The notes under the pieces were generated by a model. The model had not been told where the DNA came from, did not search any database, and saw nothing but the letters and a program-made list of their open reading frames with translations. A stretch of DNA of 64,000 nt from Anisodus tanguticus (taxonomy: Eukaryota > Streptophyta > Magnoliopsida > Solanales > Solanaceae), in the NCBI GenBank assembly GCA_034509755.1, contig CM067557.1, positions 40,234,001 to 40,298,000 of the forward strand. The letters are read 5' to 3'. The position numbers and the translations under genes are program-made. Below are positions 10,851 to 22,791 of this stretch, piece by piece (within the stretch, counting starts at the first letter, position 1; the number at the start of each line of letters is the position of its first letter).

Positions 10851-12300
10851 ATTTCTTTCTCTACATTTTGCATCAATAATTGCAAGTTATGGTTCACATA
10901 ACTAAAGCGATATTTTTTGGATTGAGATGAATAGGGTCAAAATAAATTGAGTGATTTTTTTAAAACCGCTCAACCTTTATCAACTTTTATTTTCTTAATT
11001 TGTTTTCTTATAATTGATTTAGTTACCAAATAAAAATAAATAACACTCTTTTTTCTCTCTTTATTCTAGTTATATATAATAGATTAATTAAAAAAAAAAT
11101 ATTTTTTAAAATATTTTTTGATAAAGTTTCTCATGTGTCAATTTCAATTACTACTGAATCAATAAATAGGTGGGCTCATGCTTTATGAGTTAGTTTTGCC
11201 ACCTCTAACGGAGTAACAAATACTCTCTGTTCAAAATTACGTGGCACAATTTTATTCCTAATCTGTCAAAAAAAAATTCATTTTTATATTTAAAAATAAT
11301 TTCTACTCTAAAAATTTTATTTTACCTTTATTTAGATAATTATAACCACATAGATATTTATAATTATTTAATCATAAATCACAAATCTTTTTTTCGCTCT
11401 ATATTTTAATTAAATGGTATCTAACAAATTAGGTGGAAGGAGATATACCATTTTGTATTGACAAAGGCGACAAAATGTAGGTGGTCAAGGGAAGTGATGG
11501 CACTATATATGGAGGTGGCTCCATAATTACCATAAGATGTGTCATAATTTCCTCTACTCTTCGTCATAATGTCTATAAGCTCAGAAATCCTAAATGTATT
11601 AATCAACATATAATGACACTAATTTGGTGTTTAGTTGATTTTTTTTTTCTCTCGAAACTTTTGTTTGTCTCTCATATTAGTGTTTATTTTTTTGTTTTAT
11701 TTCAACAATTATCAATTTCGCGTGCTTTACTTTAATTTGTTTATTGTTTTTGGTTTCTCCTTCTCTCCTTATACTCTCTCCGTTCCAAAATACTTATTAC
11801 ATTTTATTTTTTGAGTGTCAATTCGACTAATTTTTGGAATTAAATTAGATAAATTAATTTAATATTATAAAATTAAAACTTAGATACTCAAAAAATATAT
11901 GAAAAGTAAGTTATATTTTTTCTCATATTAATATGATGTAAAAAAATATTAAAATGTTGATCAAGGTTCATATAATTTAACTTCCGAAATGCTAAACGTG
12001 AGTATTTTCTTGTTCATTTTTCTGTTTTAGTGTAATGCTTAAGACTCTCTCAGACTTTTCACTTCTACAGTCTACTGCATGAATGAGCCTAAAATGAAGT
12101 TATCACTTGAAGTCACAAAAATACAAAATGTCATACTATGCAAAGTAAAATTATATATCAAACACTAAGGACCAAATCACAACTTTGGTCCTATATAATC
12201 TACTAAACAAGAATATATTCTACAATAGAGAATAGACTGAAGCAAGTTCCAACTGATAATACATAGTCACCGATATTTCAATTATAATAAACTTATACAA
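10851..12300. other. AT-rich intergenic DNA with MITE-like ends
   Basis: No gene recognised. Single Stowaway-like termini appear at about 11222 (ACTCTCTGTTCAAAATTACG) and 11773 (CTCTCTCCGTTCCAAAATAC), but I could not pair either with a convincing partner. The bases next to 12308 should hold the 3' UTR of the glucosyltransferase. Confidence 0.4.
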
Positions 12301-12307
12301 TTCAAAT

Positions 12308-13651
12308 CTACTTGTGACATTTAACTAGCTCCACCAGAGCCTTGAAATTTTCTGTTGAACTCCCATTATCTGGTCTCACAGCTTCTAATGCTTTTTCTTT
12401 TAGCCCTTCAACATTTTGCCTTAATACATTCCCTTTTTCCTCGTTGAAAAATTTATCCAATGCACTAATTGTTCCATTTTTAGTGAAACTCCCACCTTCA
12501 ATTTGCAAACCAATTTGCCAAACACTCTCTACCATTCTACTATTCAACTTTTGGTCACCAAAAAAAGGCCTACAAATCATAGGCACACCATATGATATGC
12601 CTTCCAAAATTGAATTCCATCCACAATGTGTTACAAAAACACCAACAGCAGAATTTTCAAAGATTTCCAATTGAGGTGCCCAAGAAACAATTTTCCCAAA
12701 TTCTTTTGTTCTTTCAAGAAACCCTTTAGGCAATATTTTGACCTCATTGTCTCTTAGTGACCAAATAAAAGGTACCCTTTTGGCTTCTAATGCTTCTGCT
12801 ATTGCCACAATTTCATTAGGGGGTAATGTTAAAACAGTACCAAAACTAAGGTATACAACTGATTTTTCCTTTTGGTTCTCTAGCCATTTGATGCATCCAC
12901 TTTCATCAGAATTAGCATCTGAGTGTACTTTTTTTGATGATTGTAGAACTAAAGGGCCAATGTTGAGTACCTTTTGTAGCTTTGTTTTGATATCTTTGTT
13001 GATTATTGAATCCAATTCTTCAAATGAATTAAGTACAACACCACTTGCTTTGTGCAAATTTAATGCCATGTTGTATAGCATAGATGGCATTGGCCCTTCT
13101 AAATTTTCTGCTACAACTTCTGGTGGCATGTCACTGATCCTTAAACTTGACAAAAATCCTGGGATTCTTGATAATGTTTCGTCGTTCGATCGAATTAAAT
13201 CAGTGTACAAATGAATAGATAAAGAACAAGAACCAGCAGTCCAAAATGCAATCCAAGGGACATTAATTTTCTCAGCCAATTCACAAGAAAACCATAAGAA
13301 TGCATCACTAAAAATGCAAGAAAATTTCACCCCTGTTTCCTCCTCTGCCTCTTTCATGGACTTAACAAAATTAATAGGAGTTGATTGTATAAAGAGGTCA
13401 ATGGCCTCACGACCAAAAGGTGTGTCATTGCCTTCTTTGACACCATCCCAAACATTGTAGATTTTGAGGTTGTTTGGTTTTGGACCTTTTGAGAAGATTG
13501 AGGTGTTGGATTGTGATGTGTTGAAGAAGGAAAAAATTGTGTTTGATGGTAAGAATGGAGATAGTTTTTGGACTAGTGTGAGTAAAGGAGCTGCATGACT
13601 GCCAAAAGGGAAAGCAAGAAGTGCAATATGTAGTTGAGAAGTAGTAGTCAT
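12308..13651 (-). CDS. Flavonoid/anthocyanidin 3-O-glucosyltransferase (UGT78-like)
   Basis: This is an intact single-exon frame of 447 residues, the usual length for plant family-1 UDP-glycosyltransferases. The predicted catalytic His19 lies in FPFGSHAAPL and its partner Asp116 in CIFSDAFLWF. The 44-residue PSPG sugar-donor box runs from W324 (WAPQLEIFE) to Q367 (FFGDQ), with the HCGWNS core. Gln at the last PSPG position usually goes with UDP-glucose use, but some UGT78 enzymes with Gln use UDP-galactose. The overall sequence resembles UGT78 enzymes that add a sugar to the 3-hydroxyl of anthocyanidins or flavonols in the cytosol, stabilising pigments and UV screens. Substrate and donor are inferred. 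A SINE lies immediately upstream of its promoter. Confidence 0.92.
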   Translation of the reverse strand: MTTTSQLHIALLAFPFGSHAAPLLTLVQKLSPFLPSNTIFSFFNTSQSNTSIFSKGPKPNNLKIYNVWDGVKEGNDTPFGREAIDLFIQSTPINFVKSMKEAEEETGVKFSCIFSDAFLWFSCELAEKINVPWIAFWTAGSCSLSIHLYTDLIRSNDETLSRIPGFLSSLRISDMPPEVVAENLEGPMPSMLYNMALNLHKASGVVLNSFEELDSIINKDIKTKLQKVLNIGPLVLQSSKKVHSDANSDESGCIKWLENQKEKSVVYLSFGTVLTLPPNEIVAIAEALEAKRVPFIWSLRDNEVKILPKGFLERTKEFGKIVSWAPQLEIFENSAVGVFVTHCGWNSILEGISYGVPMICRPFFGDQKLNSRMVESVWQIGLQIEGGSFTKNGTISALDKFFNEEKGNVLRQNVEGLKEKALEAVRPDNGSSTENFKALVELVKCHK

Positions 13652-13710
13652 TCTTTTTTGTTCTTCTTCTTGAGTATGTTCAAGTGAAGGTTTAGGCCTT
13701 TTGAAGATTG

Positions 13711-13716
13711 TTTATA
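13711..13716 (-). promoter_or_regulatory. TATA box of the glucosyltransferase
   Basis: On the minus strand TATAAA (within AATCTATAAACAATC) lies about 60 bases upstream of the ATG, implying a leader of roughly 30 bases. It is the best TATA candidate in the 110 bases between the start codon and the SINE. Confidence 0.6.
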
Positions 13717-13757
13717 GATTTTTGTATAGGTTTTCATGTGGGGTAGAGAAGATGCTA

Positions 13758-13767
13758 GTTGTTGTAC
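13758..13767. repeat. Target-site duplication of promoter SINE (left)
   Basis: GTTGTTGTAC, identical to 14032-14041 on the other side of the SINE. Confidence 0.8.
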
Positions 13768-14031
13768 CTTCTTTTTTTTTTTTTAATTCATCTTTCCGAC
13801 TTACGTCAGGCTATTCACGAAGATAGTAATTTCGATTCTTCAGTACTACTATCAGTAAATTGCGGGATGTGCCTGAATGATCAGAGTTTGAGAACAGAAC
13901 AACTGATATCACCTACAAAGTCCTACCCCAGAAGAGAGCAAATTGCTCCCACTAAAATTCAAATCCACGCTGCAAACCTCTAGCTGAATTTTAAGTTTTT
14001 CTCATTTACCATACCGCTATGACCAAGGGAC
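13768..14031 (-). mobile_element. SINE inserted upstream of the glucosyltransferase
   Basis: Read on the minus strand, it starts GTCCCTTGGTCATAGCGGTA. It has a degenerate B-box region (GGATTTGAATTTT), a body containing GGAGCAATTTGCTCTCTTCT and ACATCCCGCAATTTACTGAT, and a poly(A) end (T run at 13772-13784). Perfect 10-base target-site duplications flank it. The same family occurs at 35361-35620. The insertion is in the same orientation as the gene, and its poly(A) end is about 107 bases from the ATG and about 50 bases from the TATA box. Confidence 0.85.
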
Positions 14032-14041
14032 GTTGTTGTAC
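14032..14041. repeat. Target-site duplication of promoter SINE (right)
   Basis: GTTGTTGTAC, matching 13758-13767. Confidence 0.8.
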
Positions 14042-15177
14042 TTTTCTTGTGGGGGTTAAAGACAGTTGTTGTAGTTTATTTTCTTGTGTGCGTTGAAGAT
14101 ACCACCTACCATTATTGGGGGTTGATGCATGGGCATTTTGTTTTTTTGAGAGGTGGGCGTAAAAATAATGAACTTCACAACTACAACAATAAAATGTAAT
14201 TTCATAAATGAAGTTTGAAAAGAAAAATAAATAAATTTTACGCTTAGCTTAACTTTAAATATTAGCTTATGAGGTGAAATTTTATAAAAGATAATAATAT
14301 GTCCCTCAACAAATGCGAGACTTTACTAATATCTCTGAACACGCCCAAGACCAAATGTATAAAATATTAACAATATAATATGGGGTTTAATATTAAGAAA
14401 AACAAATCAAGAATAATTATGAGTGTAACTCTATTATTATGTCAAGAAAATAGATTTTGTCTTTAACTCAAATCCAAAAAATAGTTCGTGTGATGAGAAT
14501 TATGAGTATAATAACATTAAGGAGTTCATCAGGGGCATGATGCAATGTTGTACCGCCGAGTTCATATGAAGTAATTAATATTTTTTTATGCGAAATATAA
14601 ATATTTATTAAAAGTAGAATAGATAATCAGTCTAGATTCATAAATTTAAAGATATAATGAGTTAAATACTAAAAAATCTTAAAGATTGAATCTATAAATT
14701 TTAAATTCTAAATTCGCTTATGAAGTTCATTATGATTAATTGATACATATTTTTACTTTATTTAATTACTTAATTATAATAAATTAAATTTATTTAATAT
14801 AAATACCCAATACGAGCAAAGATTTACGCGTATTTGATGGGTCCACTTAACCATATGTTTTGACATGAAGCATAATATTACACGCGGAATTAACTATATA
14901 GTGGGAGATGGCGACGCATTTGAGCTAGGTAGGACAAACGGTAGATATTGGCTCAATGTGAGCTTGTTAGGTAGGATCTAAGGTAGATATTGCAAACACA
15001 AAGGCTCTACATATTACTTTTGTGGACGTGGAAACTTGGCTGCCACAATTTAAAATAACATCAATTTTTTTATTTTTCTTTTTCGTGTAAACATTTTGAC
15101 TGTTAACAACATGCATGGAGGACAACAATGTATGTGAACTTGTCTAGAAAGTTTAATCCGTTCCACAACAAAAAAAA
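14042..15177. other. Intergenic DNA
   Basis: No coding sequence or recognised repeat. The part nearest 14042 would have been the distal promoter of the glucosyltransferase before the SINE inserted. Confidence 0.4.
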
Positions 15178-15182
15178 CATAC

Positions 15183-15345
15183 TGATAGAGAATATATCAA
15201 TATTCTTTATATATTTTATAATTATTATTTTAATATAATTAAGTAAAGTAGAGATACTTTTTCAATTAGGTTTGTAAATTATAAACACATATAAATATTG
15301 CATGAATGAGAAGCCTTCAACCAAGGAGAATTATACTATTCTACA
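15183..15345 (+). repeat. 5' LTR of copia 15183-19813
   Basis: 163-base direct repeat of 19651-19813. TG...CA ends, preceded by CATAC. Confidence 0.92.
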
Positions 15346-15480
15346 TGATATTAAAAGTCAAACCCTAACAGCCTAAAATTATTTCTTTTTTCACCCCCTC
15401 TCTCTTTCCGGTGGCAACCCCCCCAAACCCTAAAGAATTTTCGCCGCCCCTCCAATCTCTTCCTAAAATTCCAACGCAAC

Positions 15481-16410
15481 ATGAATTCTCATGATTCCTC
15501 CTCCCCCCTCTTCCTCTACCAACCCCTTTCATCCGGCCTTCGCCGTCACAAATATCAAGAATTTTATCTCTTTAGTTCTTGATCAAGAGGATGGTCAATA
15601 CTCGTCGTGGGTTGAACTATTCCGAATTCATGCATGTGCTTACAACGTTCTTGATCACATTGATACCTCTACCCCCCCGTCCAGCCGATGTTGACAACCC
15701 AACTAGGAAGCGCTTCGATGCGATCGTCAAACAATGGATATATGACACCATATCCAAAGATTTACTTCATATAATTATGAAGATAAGAGATTCGGCTCAC
15801 GGCTTATGGACGAGGCTAGAAGAAATCTTTCTAAACAATAAATACACACGTGTTGTGTATTTGGAGGAACAATTTAACAACATCCGTCTTGAGAACTTTG
15901 CTAACATGTCAGACTATTGTAAACAACTTAAATTAGTTATTGATCAATTGTCTAATGTTGGCACTCCGATTTCCGGCACAAAGATGGTGCTGCAACTTAT
16001 TAATGGGTTGCCGAAAGGTTAGTACGATACACTTGCGACTATGATCCAGCAAACTGACCCACTCCCTAGCTTCAACAAAGCCCGATCACAATTGTTATTG
16101 GAAGAGACTAGATGTGCCAAACAAGACGAATATAATCAGAAGGTGTTAGTAGTAGACGCACCGCTGACCACTCTTGCACCCGCCAGACCATCGCAACCCA
16201 CGGACCACCACAATTAGTGCGGCGACCGAGGCAACAACCGTGGCAGTAAGAGAAGGGGTCGACCTAATTTTGGTGGCCAGCCATGACAGACCCAATCTCC
16301 ATATCCGTGGGCCAGCCCAATGTCGTGACCCACCCTCAGAATTTAGGCCTCACCCCCTTGCCCTTACCCAACTAACCCGGCACAACACCCAAGTCTGAGT
16401 CCGAGCATTC
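15481..16410 (+). pseudogene. Copia gag (broken)
   Basis: The gag starts in the frame of NPFHPAFAVTNIKNFISLVL (from about 15491). A frameshift near 15680 moves it to the frame reading RKRFDAIVKQWIYDTISKDL. Stops follow at 16020 and again near 16217. These are the features of the copia gag domain (UBN2 type). A Gly/Arg-rich C-terminal tract around 16217-16290 replaces a recognisable zinc knuckle. Gag would form the virus-like particle. Confidence 0.75.
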
Positions 16411-16499
16411 TGGGCCCAGCTCCTGGCCCAAGTCACATGGGTCAGCCACAACAGGCATACGGTCTTATGACCCCTACCGAACTAAGTCAGACCTACAAC

Positions 16500-19400
16500 A
16501 CTATGAATCTCCAACAGCTTGATGACGCATGATACATGAATACGGGGGCCAGATCCCATCTCACTCATAACTCTGCTCCCTCAACTATTTAATTTGCGCA
16601 ATCTTCAATGTATTTTGGTCAGAAATGGCAATCGCATTCCAATTCAAGGTTATGGCACCACCACATCACCCCCCCTTTACCCTAAAAAATGTCCTATACG
16701 CGCCTAACATCATTAAAAAAATAATCTCTGTTAGGAAGTTTACTAGTGACAATTCTTTTTGGTTTTCTGTGAAGGACCTACGTACGGGGACAACTCTTAT
16801 GAGAAGAAATAGTGTGGGGGACCTCTATCCATTCTCATCCAATTCCGCTCCCAGTGTTAATCCACATACCTTTCTAGTTGCAATCTCTCCATCAACTTGA
16901 CACGATAGACTTGGGCACCCGAGAGCACCCATTTTTATTTTTTTTAGGAGTCACAATATTCAATGTAATAAAGGGAAATTTCCCCACAATTGCTACTCTT
17001 GTCCATTAGGGAAGCATGTTAGACTTCTTTTTCCGTCATCACTAAGTGTAACGTTCTCTCCTTTTTATATTATTCATGCGAATTTATGGACATCTCAGTT
17101 ACTAGCAAACCATGTCACACATATTATTTGGTATTTTTGGATGATTTCTCTCACTTTCTTTGGGTTTATCCTCTAAAATATAAGTCCCGAGTTTACCAAA
17201 TCTTTCTTGAATTTCAAGCATATGTTAAAACCATGTTTGAGAAAAACATCAAAATATTTAATGTGACAATGGTCGTGAGTTTGACAATTCAGTTTTTCAT
17301 AAATTTTGTGCGGATAATGACATGATGTTTCTCTTCTCTTGCCCCCATACCTCACCTCAAAATGGTAAAGCCGAAAGAATCCTACGCACCATTAATAATA
17401 AGATATGCACTATGTTTTTTCATGCTTCCTCCCCCTTTCTTTTTGGGTATCCGCCTTGCATATGGCGGCATACATTCTTAATATATTACCAACACGACCT
17501 CTTCAAAATAAAACTCCAACCGAAATTATCTTCCGTCTGATACCCTCTTATAATCACATTCGGAATTTGGTTGTCTATGCTACCCGAATCTCACCTCTTA
17601 CAAATTAGTTCCTAGAACTACCTCTTCTAGTTTCTTAGGTTTCCTGTCAAACCATAGGGGGTACTTATTCTATGACTTGTCCACAAATAAAATCCAAGTC
17701 TCTCGCCATGTCACATTCGACGAGAACATTTTCTCATCTGCAAACGTCCAAAATTTTCAAGTCACTGATTATGACTTCCTTGATGATTCGGACACTTCCC
17801 CCGTTATTAAAACCGCAATACATCATGGCACTCATCCCCTCCCATCACTGCCTTAGCCCCCATCGACTACCCACCTCATCATGTCGACCACCAACCGACC
17901 CATTACTCCCGTATCGGCCACATCGGTCCCGTCACTGAGCCCACTGCCCCCACCCTTGCCACTATTCCCGTGTCGGAAAATACCGCATCTCACACCAACC
18001 TATTACCCGTAACCACCCTACTGTCCGTTACCCAAACCGTCGCGCTTCTGACCTACCGTATGAAAACCCGTGCTCAACACAAGATTTTCAAACCGTAAGT
18101 ACACTTTAACCTATCCACTCAGACTATCTCACCTATACCTAAAACCCCAAAATTAGCCAAGCTTGACCCGAATTGGAATGCGGCCATGCGTGAGGAATTT
18201 AATGCGCTCACTTCACAGCGCACCTGTGATCTTGTCCCGAGACCAGAGGGGGTAAATGTGATTCGTTGCATGTGGCTATATCATCACAAATTCAGAGATA
18301 GTGGTGAGCTTGAACGCCATAAGGCGAGACTTGTGGAAAATGGCATGAGGCAACAAGAGGGATTGATTGTGGTGAGACCTTCAGTCTAGTGGTTAAACTA
18401 GTCACCATCTACACTGTTTTGAGCATTGCTATGGGAAAGAACTGGCCGATCTTACATGGAGATTTGAAAGAAACCGTATATATGCATCAACCGTCTGACT
18501 TTGTGCATCCAGATGCTCATCAGTATGTCCGCCGTTTTGGAAATTCACTATATGGCTTGAAACAAGCCCCCAGGGCTTGGTATGAGCACTTTTCCACTTA
18601 CATCATGCATACGGGGTTCGTGTGCAGCAAAAGTGATAACTCACTTTTTATTTTTCATTGAGGTAATGGCATTGCATACCTTTTACTCTATGTGGATGAT
18701 ATTGTTCTGACTATCTCATCTAATATGCTGAAACACGAAATCATTACCCTGCTCAAATCCAAATTTGTTATGACAGACTTGGGTAAGTTGAGTTATTTTT
18801 TGGGGATTTCAGTGACCAGATTCGAAAATGCAAGGTTCTTGTGCTAGCGTAAGTATACTGAATAAATTGTTTACATGGCTAAAATGGCAAACTCCAAGAT
18901 CATTCTCATTCTAGTCGACTCGAAGTCAAAACTCAGTGCCAATGACGGGGATCCTGTGCTCGGTCCTTCTCTTTATAGGAGTCTTGTTGGTGCACTTCAA
19001 TATCTTACCTTCACTAGGCCTAATATTGTCTATGCAGTTCAGAAGGTGTGTTTGGTCATGCATGCTCACATGGAACCTCACTTTACCACTCTTAAACGTA
19101 TCATTTGATACGTTAAGGGTACTCTTGATTATGGATTACATCTTTATCCATCTGCACCGACCATGCTGATATCATATATGAATGCCGATTGGGGCGGCTG
19201 CCCGGACATATGTCAATCTACTTCCGGTTACTGTGTATTTTTGGGTGATAATCTCATCTCGTGGTCTGCCAAACGGCAAGCCACGCTATCCCGTTCGAGT
19301 GTGGAAGCATAATATAGAGGCGTTGCGAATGTTGTTGCCGAGATCTGCTGGCTCAGAAACCTTATTCTAGAGCTTCACTGTCCCTTACATAAGCATCTCT

Positions 19401-19640
19401 TGTCTAATGTGATTATACATCTGCTGTTTACTTGTCACATAACCTGGTCCAGTGTCAGCGAACCAAACATATTGAGATGGATATTCATTTTGTTCGTGAG
19501 AAAACTGTCATGGGTCATGTTAGGGTGTTACATGTTCCTTCTTCGTATCAGTACACAAATATATTTACTAAGGGACTTCCTCGGCAGCTGTTCCTTGACT
19601 TCATATCCAGTCTCAGCGTTCGGCCTCCTCCCGCTCCGAC
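16500..19640 (+). pseudogene. Copia pol (protease, integrase, RT, RNase H; broken)
   Basis: The protease active site at about 16530-16575 reads YMNTGARSHLT after an in-frame TGA, so the catalytic Asp of DTG is Asn. Integrase traces run from the pre-integrase region near 16900 through YYLVFLDDFSHFLWVYPLK (about 17122) and TSPQNGKAER (about 17351). RT starts near 18170 (NWNAAMREEFNALTSQ) and includes SLYGLKQAPRAWYEHF (about 18547) and YVDD at 18689-18703. RNase H includes NADWGGCPD and SWSAKRQATLSRSSVEA (about 19182-19310). Stops and frameshifts separate all blocks. Confidence 0.8.
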
Positions 19641-19650
19641 TGAGAGGGTG

Positions 19651-19813
19651 TGATAGAGCATATATTAATATTCTCCATATATTCTATAATTATTATTCTA
19701 GTGTAATTATGTAAAGTAGAGATCTTTCTCCAATTAGGTTTGTAAATTGTAAACACCTATAAATATTGCGTTAATGAGAAACCTCCAACCAAGGAGAATT
19801 ACATTATTCTACA
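19651..19813 (+). repeat. 3' LTR of copia 15183-19813
   Basis: Direct repeat of the 5' LTR, preceded by polypurine GAGAGGGTG and followed by CATAC. Confidence 0.92.
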
Positions 19814-19818
19814 CATAC

Positions 19819-21791
19819 TTTTAAATTTGAAATAATTAATCATATACAGGTTATTTTATTTTTAATGATAAATTTTTATAATCTCATAAATGTAATGATA
19901 TATTTAACATCATAAAAATCTTAAAAGTTTTATATTCACACTAATTATGATATGATATACTCTATTTTAATTAAGACTATACATTTAATTTTTTTTTATT
20001 TCTTAAATGTCTTTTCAATTTAAATAATGTTATATAAATTGAAACGAGCGGATAATAATTACTAGCACGGACGTAGTAAGTTGAATGATCTCACGATTGC
20101 ATTAGTTGGGTTCTTGTTCATTTATTAAAAAAGTTCGTACTTGATTTTTTTGTTTGGATTACTTTTGGCTTTAGCTTCTCAACCGTCAGAATTTATAAGC
20201 AAAAATGTCTTTTATCGATGATTTTAATTTTGAAATCAAAATACTGCACCTGTTTCAATTGGTACGAGCACTCCTATTTTGGGACGGTTCAAAAGATTTG
20301 GCATCGTTTCATTTATACATATGTAATATTTCTCCATCAAAATAAAATTTCAATCGTTGTTTACTATGTTTGTATTCAATCAAATATGGTTATATAAAAT
20401 AAAAGCGGATTAATAGAAGGATTTGCAATTTCAGAAAAAATCTCTTGACCATATATATCAGTGGGGGATCGTTATGAGGTGCGAATTTTTCATATTTTAA
20501 GGGACAAATTTAATCTGAATCCACCAAAATAGGAGATATGCAAAAGAAAATAATGTTTGCAAAAAAGTTACATCAAAAACAATAATTTTTCAAATTTCAA
20601 TTCCACACTAGTTAAATTAAGCTACTCATATGGATCTAACCAGCTATATGAGTTATATATCGTTTTAGCTCCGCCTTTTCAATTAAATTAGGTTAGGCCC
20701 ATGAACTTTCACAGACGAGCCCGTTAATGACGGCCCATAACTAGCCCAAAATAGCATTACAATGGACTAGGTTGGCTTGGTCCATATATATGGGCTGGGG
20801 TTAGTTCAATACATCTACAGCCATAAACCTGAGCGGCATAACTAGTGATTGGCCTATTAACCGGACTGACGGGCTAACACTGTAGAAATAGCGCCACTAA
20901 CCACTTTTTCCCTCAAACTTTGAAAGATAGTGACTATTTTGAGTTTTCAAATTTCACAAGTGAGAAACGTCTTATAATTTCACTTGTGAAATATGAAACT
21001 CCAGGATAATTAGCCATTTTCAATTAAAAGGACTGAAAAATGGTTATTTATGAATTTTAGCCACTAATATTACGAAAAAATTGATTTTCTTTTTTAACCT
21101 CAAAAAGTTTGTGTTTGTGCACTTATTCCAAAGTTTCTTGAATCTTTACTTTTGAGTATTTTATCATTTACAATTAGGTTAAATTGCATATGGTGATACT
21201 ATATATGTATACACATGTTACACATTCAGCAAATACATAGCCAGATTCCACACTAGAGTTCTCCAAGAATCAAATTTATTTATGACATCAAATCATTTTT
21301 CCACTCAAACAAAAGACTGTATCAAGTGATATCTATAAAGGAATCAAAAGATCAACTAAAAAAATTGTTTTCTTTATTATGGATTGCTTTATTGTCCAAT
21401 CTTTGGATAAGCGTAAATTTTCCTGACCTACCGAATAAAATAGTGAATTTGTATGGTTTTGTTTAATTTTTAAAAGTATTCCTATTACAGTATATCCCAA
21501 CTTCATAATCAACCATTAATTTTTATTTTATTTTCTTAAAAAAAACTATGGCCTTTGGAGCAACAGAGCAGTAGCAATTAGTATAAATAATGTTCAATTG
21601 TTAATGCTGCATAAATACTTTAAACAGAGGGCTAAAGCAAACCAGTACACATATCATAATAACAATTTTAGACTTTTTTCGTAAATGAAAAAAATATTTT
21701 TTTCTTGATGGAACAAATGGCATGCGCGTGCATCCACGTGATATATGTGGGAAATTATGAGTGGTTAAATTAAAAATAATTTGGCGCAGCC
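19819..21791. other. Intergenic DNA
   Basis: No gene recognised. Around 20880-21060 there is an inverted arrangement of TTTCACAAGTGA and TCACTTGTGAAA (about 20961-20990), part of a dispersed-looking repeat. The rest is AT-rich. Confidence 0.4.
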
Positions 21792-21799
21792 TTCATGTC
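21792..21799. repeat. hAT target-site duplication (left)
   Basis: TTCATGTC, identical to 22587-22594. Confidence 0.85.
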
Positions 21800-22586
21800 T
21801 AGAGATGGTAGTGGATTCTGGACCCGGTCCGGATCTGGTGGATCCAGATTCGTTTTATAAGATATGGATCTTCAAAATTTGGATCCGACGGATCCGGATC
21901 GGACCCGGATCCGTTTATGACGGATCGGATCTGGATCTGGATCTTGTATTTGAGATCCGTATCCGGTCCAGATCCGACCCGTGGATCCGTTTTTTATTAA
22001 ATATATTCATAACCTAGAATGCAATTTTATAAGTATTTTCTTAAAATTGCTAAGCACATCCTTGCAAGTTTAATTCTCAAAACAAGTTTAATTTATCCCC
22101 ACGTTAAATCAAAAACTAAAAAATAAAGAGGTAACTTCGATAATAAAATCAATGTTATATTAGTGAATGACTAACATCTCCATAGACAAGTAGTTAAAAT
22201 TGTATTCACTTCATTTGTGAAGATTCCTAGCACATGCAAGTTCTGCATTGTGAAAATACTAGTCAACATTTTTCACAACTATTGTCATTGTCCAACATTT
22301 TCAATTAATAGCTCACAATCAAAACGAGACAACGAACAAAATATCTCATATGAAAAATTGAAACATAGTAAACTGTTAGCTAAGTAAAAATCGTTTGTTA
22401 GTTCAAAAAAAAATTCTTAGCAAGGCAATTTTTTTACATGTAGATCCAGATCCGATCCGTGGACCCGGTGGATCCGATGGATCCGGATTTGAATCTGATT
22501 TTTATGGATTCGACGGATCTGGATATGGATTCAGGTATGAAAAACGGATCTCGATCTAGTAGGATCCGGTTCCGTTGCCATCCCTA
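21800..22586. mobile_element. Non-autonomous hAT element with GATCCGG-rich ends
   Basis: The ends are TAGAGATGGTAGTGG on the left and, inverted, TAGGGATGGCAACGG on the right, typical of plant hAT termini. A perfect 8-base duplication (TTCATGTC) flanks the 787-base element. Both subterminal regions (about 21820-21995 and 22440-22575) are packed with GGATCC, GGATCCGG and GGATCTGG motifs, while the centre is ordinary AT-rich DNA. There is no transposase frame, so it must be moved in trans. Subterminal motif clusters in hAT elements commonly bind transposase. Confidence 0.9.
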
Positions 22587-22594
22587 TTCATGTC
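22587..22594. repeat. hAT target-site duplication (right)
   Basis: TTCATGTC, matching 21792-21799. Confidence 0.85.
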
Positions 22595-22791
22595 AAAGTC
22601 CATGTGCCACAATGTGATTGATAATAATCTATCCTTATTCCTTAAGATTAGGATTAGTCATAGTTAAATCTTTTCCATATCAAATTTTTGACAAGTTGGT
22701 CCCTTTTTTGTTTTCTTTTTCACCTATCTTATCACCTCTCGTATTAAATTTATCTATATAAGTTGATAAATGAATAGTAGTTGATAGAACA

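Larger units (their letters stand above)
15183..19813 (+). mobile_element. Ty1-copia retrotransposon, full length but dead
   Basis: Two 163-base LTRs (TGATAGAG...ATTCTACA) bound a 4.63-kb element with perfect target-site duplication CATAC (15178-15182 and 19814-19818). Domain order is gag, protease, integrase, RT, RNase H, so Ty1-copia. The LTRs differ at about 21 positions by eye (roughly 87% identity), which indicates an old insertion. Every domain is broken by stops or frameshifts. The PBS is degenerate (TGATATTAAAAG where TGGTATCAGAGC is expected). Confidence 0.92.

Noticed and set aside
11771..12005. Complete Stowaway element
   Set aside because: Only the left terminus (CTCTCTCCGTTCCAAAATAC) is convincing; the right side does not pair well.
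12342..13214. Plus-strand open frames inside the glucosyltransferase
   Set aside because: They are antisense shadows of the intact UGT frame.
21781..22017. Open frame of 78 codons rich in D, P and I/R repeats
   Set aside because: It is a by-product of the GATCCGG motif array in the hAT element.
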